From the NCBI GenBank assembly GCA_017549805.1, contig JAFYNJ010000019.1, forward strand, positions 1 to 64,000: DNA of 64,000 nt, read 5' to 3'. Made by a program: the position numbers and the translations under genes. Origin of the DNA: Bacteroidales bacterium (GTDB lineage Bacteria; Bacteroidota; Bacteroidia; Bacteroidales; F082). The notes beneath the pieces are model-generated. The model saw nothing but the letters and a program-made list of their open reading frames with translations. It made no database searches and was not told the origin of the DNA. Of this stretch, positions 43,801 through 52,772 are shown in pieces; positions within the stretch are counted from its first letter, which is position 1; each line of letters opens with the position of its first letter.

Positions 43801-46800
43801 AGTCGGGGTGCCGCCTGAGCCTGCTGTGGCGAACATGTCAAGGAAGAAGTTGTAATTCTCGCCACCCATGTTCTGAGTGTGATACGGACCGTAGTTGTGG
43901 TTGCCGTTCAAAGCGAAGGCTCTGTTGGTAATGTTGGCGTTGGTGACAACGAAGCCGCTATAGTTCGGAACCATGGCCGAGGCTTCGGAAGTTGCAAACG
44001 AGATGGTCCAGTTGACGTTTTCGCCGCCTGTGGAGAAGTTGGTGCTGCTTGTATAACCGAGCATGTCACCGTTGGCATTGGTGAAGGTGTAGTTGGTGCC
44101 GTCGGTGGCCACGGTCCAATAGAAGTTGTCCTCTTCGTCGACGATGCTACCTGGCAATGTTTCGTCCGTATCGACGACGCTGCTGAAGAGCACGCCTTCG
44201 GGTTTGCCTGAGGTTTGGGCGGTCATGGCATAATAGTCGGTGGCATTGTCGTCGAATCTTGCGGCGAAGATGACCTTGGAACCATTGCCGAGTTGCGAGA
44301 TGTCGCTGAGGCGTACATAGTCGCTCGACGGTTGTGGTGGTTGTGGCGGTTGGGCATTGGTGACACTTCCGCTGACGGAAATCGAAATCGTTTGGGCGTT
44401 TTCTGAACTGGCCTGGATGGTTTCCTGATAGTTACCAACCTCGAGTCCGGCTTTCAGGCGCACATAGATGGGGAGGTTGTTGAAGTGGCTAGCACCATTG
44501 ATATTGATGCAGCTCTCAGGAACGAAATACTCGCCGCCAGCCGAAGAAATCTCAAAGTTCTCCGATGGATAGATGTGGATGGCTCCCTCAAGATTGTTGC
44601 CGCTAAGCGCAAAGGTCTTGATCTCTGACGGACCTTCCTCGTAGATGTAGTTGAGGGCCGTCAAGGTGTTCGGGTTGGCGCTCAAAATAGGATAGATGGG
44701 ATGTATGAACTCCACATCGTCAGCGCTGTTCACACGGAGTTGCGGGTTGTTATAGCATCCGATGACACCGATTACGGTAACGAGGTCGCCTTCCATTAGG
44801 TCGTCAATGACGGGCAGCTTGTAGATGTTCATCGTGCTTCCATCTTGGATGATGGGCGTGTTGTTATTGTTGTTGATGGCTCCGAGGGTGGCATCCACAA
44901 TCTGGACACGTGTGGATTGCAGCATGTTGGTTTCCGTCTGGAAGTCATCCATGATTTCAGCGATGGTCTTTACAGCCAACGGGAGGTCGTTGCCGTTGGA
45001 AACGATGCTGAATTCGTTGGCGTTGTTGCCGTTGATGCCTGAAAGCTCGACAAGGCCTTTGAAGTTGGCAATCTGGCCGTAGGCCGTCACCATGTCGCCA
45101 ATGGCGAGGTTGGCAGGAACGGTGTTGTTGTTCATATACAGGTCGATGCCGGCCGTTTCATCTTGGATGTAAACATTGCGTCCGTCAATGAAGGTCACCA
45201 CGCCTTGAACCCGTGCATGCTGGTTGGTGGCAAGGGCTCTTGCTTCCGCGATGGTTATGGGTTGGATGCCGCTGAAGGTGGCATTCACGGTGACATTGGC
45301 GGCGGGCATGGCAAACTGCATGGTGGTTTGGTCGATATTGACAGGTGCCGCTCCAGTCACGTTGTAAGTCAAGGTGGCCAGCTCATAACCTCCAGCTGGT
45401 GTGGCAGTCACATGGATGATGTCGCCTTCCTGTGCCGAGGTTGGATTAACGGTCACGGTACCGTTGGCGATGCCTTCGGCAACACTCACTGTGTAATAGG
45501 TTGGCGTTGGCGGTGTGGGGGCGTCGCCGGCCTTGTAGAGATAGACGTCAAGTTGGCCATTGGCATAGCATGAGAATGGCGATCCATTGTTATTGAGTCG
45601 TAACCAGTTGCGTGTGTTTTCGCCTTGTGCCTTGATGGTGGCCACGCCGTCGGAAGCAATTTCGATGGTCCATTGTCCGTTGGCATCGTTTTCTGCCTGA
45701 ACTTTCAAATAGTTGGCTGTTGAACTTGCGGCATAGAGATAGCCTCCGTTTACTGCATCATACAAGGTCCAGTTGTTGCCGTCTTGACCCAAGGTGAGTT
45801 CAAACACCGTGGTGTCGTTTGCGACTGCGGCAGGAATGAGGCTGATGACGTTATCGGAAGGAGTGACGTCAACGGCGACTCTATTGTTGGTGTTTTGTCT
45901 TCCTAAGGCTTTGTAGGTGTCGCTCTTGATACCGACAATGATGTATTTGTCGCCTGGGATAAGGGCGTTGGTGCTGGTGATCAAGGTATATTCCGTTGCG
46001 TTCTGCGGTGTGTTGCTGATGGTATAAAGGGCGGAAGCAATTTGGCTATCGTTCATGCCGTCTTTCATGGCAATGGCTTTCACCGTGGTGGTTTCGCTGA
46101 TGGTGATCGGCGATTCATACAGAGCACTGTTGGGAGTGGGATCGTAGCCATCCGTCGTATAGAAGATGTGGGCGCCTTGTGTGGCACAGTTGATCGTCAC
46201 GGTTTGTGCCTCGGTATAGGTGCCTGCGGCAGGAGAGAATGTTGGGGTGGCCACGGTTTCAGTCTGCTGTCCATTGACGGTGATATCGTCGGCTGAAGCA
46301 ACGCGTAATTGTGGGTCGTTGTAGCATCCGATGATGCCGATTACAGTGATGACATCGCCTTCTTCGAGTCCTTGAACGGTAGGTATCTTATAGATGTTGA
46401 GCGTGCTACCGTTTTGTGTGATGGGGGTGTTGTTGCTAGTGTTGATGGCGCCAACAGTGGCATCTATAATCTTTACACGTGTGGATTGGAGGGTGTTAGG
46501 TCCAGCGGCATCATCGAGGATGTAAGCGATGGATTGTTCAGCCAACGGAAGTTGGTTGCCAGTGGAGATGACACTAAATTCAGCTTGGTCGGTTGGATCT
46601 ATGTCCGATAGTTCCACAAGTCCTTTGTACACGGATCTTTTGCCGTAAGCCTGCACTAAGTCGCCCAAGTTCAGGGTGTTCACTGCACTGTTGAGGAAAA
46701 GGTCGATGCCGGCGGTTTCGTCTTGAATGTAAACATTCTTGCCGTCAATAAAGGTGATAACGCCTTGGACCAAAGCATATTGGTCGTTTGCCAGAGCTCT

Positions 46801-48465
46801 TGCTTCCGCAATGGTGATGAGCGTTGAGCCGGAATTGAAGGTGTATTCGGCCGTGGCAATGGCGCTGTTGGTCATGCCTTCCTTCACGCCAATGGCTTTC
46901 ACGGTGGCGTTTTCGCTAATACTAAGCGGTGAGGTGTATTGTGTGGCATTGCCGCCTGTGGCTGACATCACCGGATCAGTGCCGTCGAGGGTATAGTAGA
47001 TGGTTGCGCCTTGCGTCTCGCATTCGATGGTGACCTCTACGGCTTCCGTGTAATTGCCTCCACCGGGAATGAATTGCGGGGTGGCGACGGTTCCTGTTGG
47101 TGACGACACTTCTTCGAAGTCATCGGCACTACGGGGGGCAATTTGTTGAGTTTGACCCGAATTGTTCCAATAAATGATAGATACACCTTTCACATTGTAC
47201 TGCTTGCCGTTTTCCAACGATGTGACGGGATTGGGGCTGAGGTTGAAATTGTTGTAAGGCGTGATGGTATTCCCGTCTTCGTCAACGAATTGTGATCCAT
47301 TATAAGTAAGTGTGCCTAAGTCTATAGGAGTTCCATAGTTTCTGACTTCGAGTTCTCCGATCGTTGTGGAAAGCATAGGCATTTCCTGTCCAGGAGTAAC
47401 CGTGAGGTCTGTAGCATGGATGCCTGTGAGTTCTGCATAGTGGTTTTGATAGAGCAGGGCATTGCAGCTAACCGTTCCGTTCAGTTTGTCGCCAGCTGTA
47501 AAACCGTGTCCCGACTGATAAATGACGAAGCCATATTGTCCGTCCGAAATGATAGCTTGGCCGCCCTTCACGCCCGTTACATACCAGTCGTTGAAAGTCA
47601 CGCTGACGGATGTTGCATTGGTGCCGACACTTGTAGCAAATTCCCAAAGGTCTGGGATGTTGGTAATAGTATTTCCCTGTTGCCCGAGGGTAAATGTTGC
47701 AGTGGCCACAGCGCTGTTGTTCATGCCGGTTTTCATCGCTATGGCTTTCACCGTAATGGTTTCATAGATGTTAAGTGGCGCACTGTAGGTATTGCTGTTG
47801 GCGTTGGGTGTAGAGCCGTCGGTAGTATAGTGAATGGTGGCGCCTTCAGTTGCGCATGAAATTACAACTTCCACGATAGGGAAAAAGGTGCCTCCATTTG
47901 GAGTAAATGTTGGGGTAGCGACGGTGGGAGTGGCGCTTCCGCCGCTCCTTTTGTAAAGTTGGACGGGCTGCTGCGCAGCGTAAGATGAAGACTTATAATA
48001 ACGGAATCTCTTTTGGTTGGAAGCATAGTTATACCTCATGACACTGGTATTTGAGGTAATCACAACACCATTGTCATACTCCAACGAGTTTATTGTGGGA
48101 GTGTCGCCAAAGCTAATGGTATTGCTGCCGTTTACTCCGGAAATGTACTTGCCATTGTTGGTTCCGCCATTTACCATTATGGAATAGCCACCATCATCCA
48201 TGGATTCAATCATAAGGGTGACAGCGGGATTGGCTGAAATGATACCGTTTTCAATAGTCGCTGTTTCGTAACAATAGGCTACATCAACTCCAGTCCAGTA
48301 ATAGGCTGAATCCGCTTCATATACCAGAAGGTATTCGCCTGACCAGTCGTTAGGCGTGGAAGTGACCTTCTCGAAGGTGTTTTGTCCCATCGTCCAAAAT
48401 GGGTGGGCGAGGAATGACAACAGCATGAGTGCTGCCATCAAGAAAGAAAGTTTACGTTTCATCAT
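40879..48465 (-). CDS. Giant T9SS surface protein with CHB_HEX_C, OB-fold and cleaved-adhesin-like domains
   Basis: A 2,528-residue secreted protein with a signal peptide (residues 1-28) and a C-terminal type A sorting domain (about 2453-2528, ending KIVVR) for T9SS export and surface anchoring. Five chitobiase C-terminal-like domains start near residues 178, 460, 738, 1555 and 2087, each with VATPxF and an IYYTxDGxDP-like strand. OB-fold-like domains lie near 265-355, 550-650 and 1068-1250. A divergent InlB-like repeat is at 988-1066. Two choice-of-anchor J/cleaved-adhesin-like domains are at about 1640-1795 and 2170-2325 (QDWEGxMxGWTF). No catalytic domain is recognised, so adhesion or glycan binding is likely. 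The second and third OB folds are near-identical for about 40 residues. Confidence 0.9.
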   Translation of the reverse strand: MMKRKLSFLMAALMLLSFLAHPFWTMGQNTFEKVTSTPNDWSGEYLLVYEADSAYYWTGVDVAYCYETATIENGIISANPAVTLMIESMDDGGYSIMVNGGTNNGKYISGVNGSNTISFGDTPTINSLEYDNGVVITSNTSVMRYNYASNQKRFRYYKSSSYAAQQPVQLYKRSGGSATPTVATPTFTPNGGTFFPIVEVVISCATEGATIHYTTDGSTPNANSNTYSAPLNIYETITVKAIAMKTGMNNSAVATATFTLGQQGNTITNIPDLWEFATSVGTNATSVSVTFNDWYVTGVKGGQAIISDGQYGFVIYQSGHGFTAGDKLNGTVSCNALLYQNHYAELTGIHATDLTVTPGQEMPMLSTTIGELEVRNYGTPIDLGTLTYNGSQFVDEDGNTITPYNNFNLSPNPVTSLENGKQYNVKGVSIIYWNNSGQTQQIAPRSADDFEEVSSPTGTVATPQFIPGGGNYTEAVEVTIECETQGATIYYTLDGTDPVMSATGGNATQYTSPLSISENATVKAIGVKEGMTNSAIATAEYTFNSGSTLITIAEARALANDQYALVQGVITFIDGKNVYIQDETAGIDLFLNSAVNTLNLGDLVQAYGKRSVYKGLVELSDIDPTDQAEFSVISTGNQLPLAEQSIAYILDDAAGPNTLQSTRVKIIDATVGAINTSNNTPITQNGSTLNIYKIPTVQGLEEGDVITVIGIIGCYNDPQLRVASADDITVNGQQTETVATPTFSPAAGTYTEAQTVTINCATQGAHIFYTTDGYDPTPNSALYESPITISETTTVKAIAMKDGMNDSQIASALYTISNTPQNATEYTLITSTNALIPGDKYIIVGIKSDTYKALGRQNTNNRVAVDVTPSDNVISLIPAAVANDTTVFELTLGQDGNNWTLYDAVNGGYLYAASSTANYLKVQAENDANGQWTIEIASDGVATIKAQGENTRNWLRLNNNGSPFSCYANGQLDVYLYKAGDAPTPPTPTYYTVSVAEGIANGTVTVNPTSAQEGDIIHVTATPAGGYELATLTYNVTGAAPVNIDQTTMQFAMPAANVTVNATFSGIQPITIAEARALATNQHARVQGVVTFIDGRNVYIQDETAGIDLYMNNNTVPANLAIGDMVTAYGQIANFKGLVELSGINGNNANEFSIVSNGNDLPLAVKTIAEIMDDFQTETNMLQSTRVQIVDATLGAINNNNNTPIIQDGSTMNIYKLPVIDDLMEGDLVTVIGVIGCYNNPQLRVNSADDVEFIHPIYPILSANPNTLTALNYIYEEGPSEIKTFALSGNNLEGAIHIYPSENFEISSAGGEYFVPESCININGASHFNNLPIYVRLKAGLEVGNYQETIQASSENAQTISISVSGSVTNAQPPQPPQPSSDYVRLSDISQLGNGSKVIFAARFDDNATDYYAMTAQTSGKPEGVLFSSVVDTDETLPGSIVDEEDNFYWTVATDGTNYTFTNANGDMLGYTSSTNFSTGGENVNWTISFATSEASAMVPNYSGFVVTNANITNRAFALNGNHNYGPYHTQNMGGENYNFFLDMFATAGSGGTPTCATPTFSPEGGTYYEVQYVTINCSTADATIYYTLDGSDPTPNSLEYIDPITVDANTTIKAIAIKEGFNDSNIATAEYTIILGAATTFFQDWEGDMNGWTFVSVIGEKYWTINEHSNNHYAYANGYNGGVNEQWCISPAFNLDNYSDVTLSFLNAKNYTGPDVQVFFSNDYDGEDPTEATWTELEFVKSTGSWAWTESGSISLDGFAGTNCYIGFKYTSTEDQAAAWEIDDIALVGFTSDPYLTVTPTSLSGFTHIVGEGPSASQTFVISGGNLPEDPNGLSGVTISCNNSYYEMSLDNVDYYPYLGISVVGTLEPTTIYVRLNGEEVGTYEGTITIEDQANATVSLSGSVTEPPVPGNDWNRIGSLADLHNGDQVIIASRYDATIGNGYYAMTAGVSGKPDGVLFTSVNNNGVETLPAEITDEADTYLWNVTVDGDVITLTNVDGDALGYSSSTNFAGNTSIEWTIAFETAGENAMVPNYTGFLITNAETTNRCIVMNANNKFGAYHTNNINSPDYNFYLDLFVQGGSSTPTVATPVFSMASGTYYEEIDVEISCTTEGAVIYYTTDGSDPTTASDIYSDAIHVDQDMTLKAFATKEGFDDSGIATANYVINTGLVVILNQDWEGEMDGWTFVTVEGNKPWSIGTYGGNKYAYANGYSDDVDNEQWCISPAFNLDNYAGQNVVLTFRNATKFDGPALELYFADDYDGQDPTSASWQPLSYIQSEGNYVWTESGEISMNAFGGTACNIGFKYISTASKSAAAWEIDDIMMTADMNDDPYLSVTPNALSGFEYIVDNGPSDAQTFVLTGGNLPPAPGGETGSVTLTVNHHFEISLDGVTFTNNSLTIPDVVGTLAPTTVYVRLNGLMLGHYEGVVTIEDFVETTVALSGDVVFDADVNEMLAENVKVWNRDNEIMIENNSGNTVNMVVYNILGQPVMSKSIATGSMILSHHLMSGMYVVTLSNNQGTVSTKIVVR

Positions 48466-48533
48466 AATAATTCTTTAATTTATTGATACTTATTTTGTTT
48501 TGCTATTCTATTCTTTCCAGAAGCCTTAATGGA

Positions 48534-48541
48534 CAAAAATA
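48534..48541 (-). promoter_or_regulatory. -7 element of the giant T9SS gene
   Basis: Minus-strand TATTTTTG, about 68 bases before the start codon. No clear -33 is seen. Confidence 0.4.
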
Positions 48542-48640
48542 AGCAATTGCCACCTATTAGAAGCGCGCGCGAAGGCTTGATTTATCAACACGGAATGTTG
48601 ATAAGGGTGTTGATAATTTGTTGATAAAAAACGTGTTGAG

Positions 48641-48671
48641 TTGCCTCGTGTGAGAAAAATCGTTATCTTTG
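48641..48671 (+). promoter_or_regulatory. Promoter of the lipoprotein-aroK unit
   Basis: TTG (48641-48643), 20-base spacer, TATCTTTG (48664-48671), 22 bases before the ATG at 48694. Confidence 0.65.
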
Positions 48672-48693
48672 CAGAAAACAAAGCGTTTGACGG

Positions 48694-48981
48694 ATGAAAA
48701 GGACATTCAAAAAAGCATGGATTGGCGTGTTGGCCATTACAGCCCTTTTTGTGGGGGCATGCTGTTCTAACCGAACGGTTGAAATCAATGGTCAAAAGAT
48801 GACCAAGAAAGAGTTGAAGGCTCGAGTAGATGAGCTCAAGGCCATCGTGGAAGAACGCGAGATGTCGTGTGTTTACGGCTCTCCAGAGATCATTGAGCAA
48901 TATGGGCGGGAAACCAGTAGGTTGCGCAGTGAACTGAACCAAATGCAACAGGAGCTGGACAACTTCTGCAAACGCAAATAA
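48694..48981 (+). CDS. Small coiled-coil lipoprotein
   Basis: A 95-residue protein with a lipobox ending VGAC (Cys23), followed directly by CSN. The mature part is a charged helix (about residues 38-90) with heptad-like leucines, probably a coiled coil, not unlike small Lpp-type proteins but with no clear relationship. It lies 9 bases upstream of aroK, with which it shares a promoter. Confidence 0.7.
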   Translation: MKRTFKKAWIGVLAITALFVGACCSNRTVEINGQKMTKKELKARVDELKAIVEEREMSCVYGSPEIIEQYGRETSRLRSELNQMQQELDNFCKRK

Positions 48982-48990
48982 TAGCCGTCG

Positions 48991-49494
48991 ATGAGGATCT
49001 ACCTGGTCGGTTACATGGGCGCTGGCAAGTCAACGACAGCCAAACGGCTGGCGAAGCGGCTTGGCGTGGAGTCGTACGACACCGATCGTCTGTTTGAGGA
49101 GAAGTACCACATCTCCATCAACGATTTTTTCAACAAATACGACGAGCCACTGTATCGTAAGTTGGAGACTCAGATCTTGCACGATACGGAACAGCTTGAC
49201 AATGTCGTGATCTCCACTGGAGGCGGCACGGCGTGTTTCAACGACAACATGGAATGGATGAACCAACATGGGTTCACCGTCTTTTTGAAGATCAGTCCCG
49301 AATCGGCTGTGTCTCGTTTGCAGCAATCCAAAGTGAAACGTCCCGTGGTGATGAACCGTACGCCTGAGGAACTGGCGGAATTCATCCCGCAAAACTATGC
49401 TGCGCGCATGCCTTTTTACGAGCAGGCAAAGTTGACTTTCAAAGGGGAGGATTGCGATATCGAAGCGCTTATCGCCTCAATTCCAACAATGTAA
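48991..49494 (+). CDS. aroK: Shikimate kinase
   Basis: Phosphorylates shikimate in aromatic amino acid synthesis. Walker A GYMGAGKST is at residues 7-15, DTDRLFEEKY holds the shikimate-binding Asp near 31, and ISTGGGTAC near 77 is the second substrate loop. The length of 167 is normal. Its last 26 bases overlap the 3' end of the convergent rlmD gene. Confidence 0.95.
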   Translation: MRIYLVGYMGAGKSTTAKRLAKRLGVESYDTDRLFEEKYHISINDFFNKYDEPLYRKLETQILHDTEQLDNVVISTGGGTACFNDNMEWMNQHGFTVFLKISPESAVSRLQQSKVKRPVVMNRTPEELAEFIPQNYAARMPFYEQAKLTFKGEDCDIEALIASIPTM

Positions 49495-50899
49495 TGTTTT
49501 CGACGTGCTGGGTGTGCGGAAACATGTCCACCGGCTGCACCGCCTTGATGTCGTATGCGGTTGAAAGCAGTTGTAAGTCGCGTGCTTGTGTAGCTGGATT
49601 ACAACTGACATACACAATTTTAGGTGCCATTATATTAAGTAATTGTTCAACAACCTTTTCTGCCATGCCTGCACGGGGTGGATCGGTCACGATGAAGTCG
49701 GGTTTGCCATTGGCTTGGATGAATTCGTCGGTAAAGATCTTGGCCATGTCGCCTGCATAGAAGGTGCAGTTGTCGATGTTGTTGATGCTGGCATTGACCT
49801 TAGCGTCGGCAATGGCTTCCTCCACATATTCAATGCCTACCACACGCTTCACGAAACGTGAGAAATACTGGGCGATGGTGCCTGTGCCCGTGTAAAGGTC
49901 GTACATCAACTCGTCGCCTTTCACATCAGCCAAATCGAAAGCGGCTTTGTATAAACGTTCTGCCTGATATACGTTGGTTTGGAAGAACGAAACGGGACCA
50001 ATGCGGAACTTCAAATCAGGGTAGCCGGGACGGGGAGAAGCCATGGTTTCCATGATGAACGGATCGCCTTTCAGGCATTCAAAAGGCAAGTCGTTGATGA
50101 CATCGTTGCATTTGTTGTTGATGACCAGCAAGAGGGAGACGATTTGTGGGAACCGCTTCTCCAAGGCAGGAAACAGCTCGTTTCGGATCACTTTGTTTTC
50201 CTCATTGATGACGATGATCACCATGAATTCGCCCCTGGAATTGCAGCGAATCACCAGATTGCGCATCAAGCCTTCGTGATGGCGCACACTGTAATACGAC
50301 AGTCCATGCTCCATGGTGAACTGCCTGACAAACAGACGGATGTCGTTGGAGGGATCGGCTTGGAGATGGCATTGCTCAATGTCCACTACACGGTCAAACA
50401 GCTGGGGTAAGTGGAACCCTAAACCCTTGCAATCGTCTTCGCCATAAGTGCCTGCTGGAGCGCCGTCGATGAGCCACTTGCGGTTCGAGAAGGCGTATTC
50501 CAGCTTGTTGCGATATAAGTATTGCTTCTCACAGCCCAAAATGGGACGGATCTCGGGATAGTCGAGCTTGCCGATGCGGTCGAAATTGTCCTTGACTTGT
50601 TTTTGCTTATAATAGATTTGCCATTGATAGTCGAGTTGTTGCCATTTGCAGCCGCCGCAGAGACCGAAATGCTGGCATACTGGTGCCACGCGCTTTTCGG
50701 ACGGCTTTTTGATGTTTAGGATGCGTCCTTCGAAATAGTTCTTTTTCTTTTTAAAGACTTCGATGTCAACTACATCGCCAGGCACGCCAAAGGGGATGAA
50801 AATCACACGGCCTTCAGGCTTGGCCACCGACATGCCTTCGCTGCCGGCATCGACGATCTCTACGTCGTATAGGTATTCGGGTTCTTTTTTCTTTTTCAT
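49469..50899 (-). CDS. rlmD: 23S rRNA (uracil-1939-C5)-methyltransferase
   Basis: A 476-residue TrmA-family enzyme. The N-terminal TRAM domain covers about residues 7-65. The 4Fe-4S ligands are in CQHFGLCGGC near residue 75 (C-x5-C-x2-C) with a fourth Cys further on. The SAM-binding motif YDLYTGTGTIAQYF is near 336, and the catalytic Cys is in VSCNPATQARDL near 442. Its stop overlaps aroK by 26 bases, and nnrE/D lies upstream on the same strand with one base between. Confidence 0.93.
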   Translation of the reverse strand: MKKKKEPEYLYDVEIVDAGSEGMSVAKPEGRVIFIPFGVPGDVVDIEVFKKKKNYFEGRILNIKKPSEKRVAPVCQHFGLCGGCKWQQLDYQWQIYYKQKQVKDNFDRIGKLDYPEIRPILGCEKQYLYRNKLEYAFSNRKWLIDGAPAGTYGEDDCKGLGFHLPQLFDRVVDIEQCHLQADPSNDIRLFVRQFTMEHGLSYYSVRHHEGLMRNLVIRCNSRGEFMVIIVINEENKVIRNELFPALEKRFPQIVSLLLVINNKCNDVINDLPFECLKGDPFIMETMASPRPGYPDLKFRIGPVSFFQTNVYQAERLYKAAFDLADVKGDELMYDLYTGTGTIAQYFSRFVKRVVGIEYVEEAIADAKVNASINNIDNCTFYAGDMAKIFTDEFIQANGKPDFIVTDPPRAGMAEKVVEQLLNIMAPKIVYVSCNPATQARDLQLLSTAYDIKAVQPVDMFPHTQHVENITLLELRR

Positions 50900-50900
50900 A

Positions 50901-52400
50901 TTATCGCAATGACGTATATGCTTTCCCTATGCTTTCTGTGATATCTGAAGCAATCATCGCCTCTAGGCTGTGAGCCTTAGCAGCGAAGTCGCCTGCCAAA
51001 CCGTGGAGGTAAACACCCAGCACGGCGGCTTCCTCTGGCGTGTAGCGTTGGGCGAGGAGCGACAAAATCATTCCTGTCAACACATCGCCGCTGCCTGCTG
51101 TAGCCATGCCGGGATTGCCCGTGCTATTGAAGAACACGGCGCCGTTGGGCATCGCCACAGCGGTGTTGGCGCCTTTCAACACGATGATGATGCCGTATTT
51201 CATGGCCATCTCCCGTTGCAACGCCAGTCGCTCAAAGCTTGTGGAAGTCTTGCCGTACAGGCGTTCAAATTCCTTTGGATGGGGTGTGAGGATGGTCTTG
51301 GCTGGCAGGAACGAGAGCCAGGTCTTGTTTTCAGCAAGGATGTTAAGGGCATCCGCATCCATTACCAAGGGCACCTTCGCTTCTTGTATCAGGCATCGAA
51401 CTGTGCGCTGGGCCTCATCGCTCTTGCCCAATCCTGGACCAATGCCAATGGCGTTAAAGGCATCCAGCTTGTCATCCACATGAATCATGGCTTCGGGAAG
51501 TGCTGCTTGAAGCGGTGTCCATGCGGATTGTGGCAGCTTTACAGAAAGCAATCCAACGCCTGTTCTTAAGCAGGATTTGGCGCCAAGAATAGCGGCTCCC
51601 GTCTTGCCTTCCGAACCGGCAACCAAGAGCGCATGACCATAGGTTCCTTTATGAGAATACTTCGGACGATGATGAATAATTGGTTGAATCATTTCTTTAT
51701 CAACCAAAAAGTTATTCGTTTCTACTTCAAGTAAAAAATTAGGATGTAATTGAATGTCCAGAATCTCCAATTGACCGACATATGGATCATTTTCTGGCAT
51801 CAGGAAAGCCAGCTTGGGTTGCTGAAAAGTGAGGGTGTAGTCAGGCTTGAAGATGGCACCAGCGGGACTGGGAGTATCGGCGAACAAGCCCGAGGCGATG
51901 TCGATGGACACGCGGATGGCTTGCTGGCGGTTGAGGTATTCGATCAGTTCACCGGCCACGCCAGTTACAGCTCTGTTCAGTCCTGAACCGAAGAGGGCAT
52001 CGATGATGATGCTGTTAGGCTCCAGCTCTGGGAAGTCGGCCTCAGAACAGATTTGGTGGATTGCCGCGTCGCTCCGCAAAGCTCCGCTCCTCGCAATGAC
52101 GTCTGTCGCACGTTGGTAGTTTACTTCACAGTCAAGGCTCATCTTGTCGAGGTTGCCCACCATATACACTTTAGGTTCAAAGCCTTTCTCGTATAGTCGC
52201 TGTGCTACTACAAGTCCGTCGCCACCGTTGTTGCCAGTGCCGCAGAAAACCATCACCTTATTGTCGGCTTTGAGACGTGGCATCAACCACTCAAACACTT
52301 GACCGGCAGCACGTTCCATCAAATCGATGGAACGGATGGGCTCGTGTTCGATGGTGTATTGGTCCGCCTGGCGGACCTGCTCAATGCTGAGTATTTTCAT
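50901..52400 (-). CDS. nnr: Bifunctional NAD(P)HX epimerase/dehydratase
   Basis: A metabolite-repair enzyme. The N-terminal YjeF_N epimerase domain (about residues 1-215) has FCGTGNNGGDGLVVA near 54, and the C-terminal ADP-dependent dehydratase (about 225-495) has GIGPGLGKSDEA and TAGSGDVLTGM. ATG 52400 is chosen; the longer frame to 52448 runs through the divergent promoter. Between the epimerase strands, about 14 residues (IARSGALRSDAAIH) are encoded by a palindromic repeat inserted in frame at 52059-52101. The last codons (TSLR) carry a half copy of the same repeat. Confidence 0.93.
   Translation of the reverse strand: MKILSIEQVRQADQYTIEHEPIRSIDLMERAAGQVFEWLMPRLKADNKVMVFCGTGNNGGDGLVVAQRLYEKGFEPKVYMVGNLDKMSLDCEVNYQRATDVIARSGALRSDAAIHQICSEADFPELEPNSIIIDALFGSGLNRAVTGVAGELIEYLNRQQAIRVSIDIASGLFADTPSPAGAIFKPDYTLTFQQPKLAFLMPENDPYVGQLEILDIQLHPNFLLEVETNNFLVDKEMIQPIIHHRPKYSHKGTYGHALLVAGSEGKTGAAILGAKSCLRTGVGLLSVKLPQSAWTPLQAALPEAMIHVDDKLDAFNAIGIGPGLGKSDEAQRTVRCLIQEAKVPLVMDADALNILAENKTWLSFLPAKTILTPHPKEFERLYGKTSTSFERLALQREMAMKYGIIIVLKGANTAVAMPNGAVFFNSTGNPGMATAGSGDVLTGMILSLLAQRYTPEEAAVLGVYLHGLAGDFAAKAHSLEAMIASDITESIGKAYTSLR
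50903..50915. repeat. Partial copy of the CGTCATTGCGA palindromic element
   Basis: On the minus strand, CGTCATTGCGA lies at the very end of the nnr gene and includes bases of the stop codon. It matches one arm of the element at 52059-52101. Confidence 0.45.
52059..52101. repeat. Palindromic element inside nnr
   Basis: A 43-base element beginning GATTGCCGCGTCGC and ending CGCAATGACG, with inner GCTCCGC repeats. Ends ATTGC and GCAAT pair. It resembles the widespread 'GTCATTGCGAG...GCAATC' palindromes found between genes in many bacteria, but here it is translated. Confidence 0.7.
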
Positions 52401-52417
52401 GAATAGGATATTTTCCG

Positions 52418-52441
52418 CAAAGATAAAAAACACTATCTTTG
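52418..52441. promoter_or_regulatory. Mirror-image divergent promoters
   Basis: CAAAGATA (minus-strand TATCTTTG, 52425-52418) and plus-strand TATCTTTG (52434-52441) are separated by 8 bases, facing nnr and the 97-residue gene respectively. Confidence 0.55.
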
Positions 52442-52478
52442 TAGCCACAAAAATCTTTCAATTACAACACGGAATAGC

Positions 52479-52772
52479 ATGGAAGAACGGATTAAGCTTA
52501 CTCGCGACAATACGCATATCATGGATTCTTACCTGATTCGAGGGAAGGAGGAGATGCGTTCGTTCCTGACGGCTGTCCGAGAACAGTGCGATCCCGATAT
52601 GGCAGTGGCTGTGCGAAGCATCAATTCACTGATCTGTGAATGGCGCAGTCATAATTTGTTTTACTACCTGCATGTCTTCCGCAGTCGCACCAAGGATGTT
52701 GACTTGGAGCGACAACAGTCGTGGTGGCGCGAATTGTTCTGCCGTGTGGTTAGCTTCTTCTATTTCTGGTAA
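52479..52772 (+). CDS. Small conserved-looking hypothetical protein
   Basis: A 97-residue protein with RSINSLICEWRSHNLFYYLHVFRSRTKDVDL in the middle (residues 47-77, cited here by landmark words such as CEWRSHNL). It resembles short hypothetical proteins common beside core genes in Bacteroidales; no function is known. The C-terminus is Trp/Phe-rich (FFYFW) and overlaps the end of the reverse transcriptase gene by 13 bases in a convergent arrangement. Confidence 0.65.
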   Translation: MEERIKLTRDNTHIMDSYLIRGKEEMRSFLTAVREQCDPDMAVAVRSINSLICEWRSHNLFYYLHVFRSRTKDVDLERQQSWWRELFCRVVSFFYFW

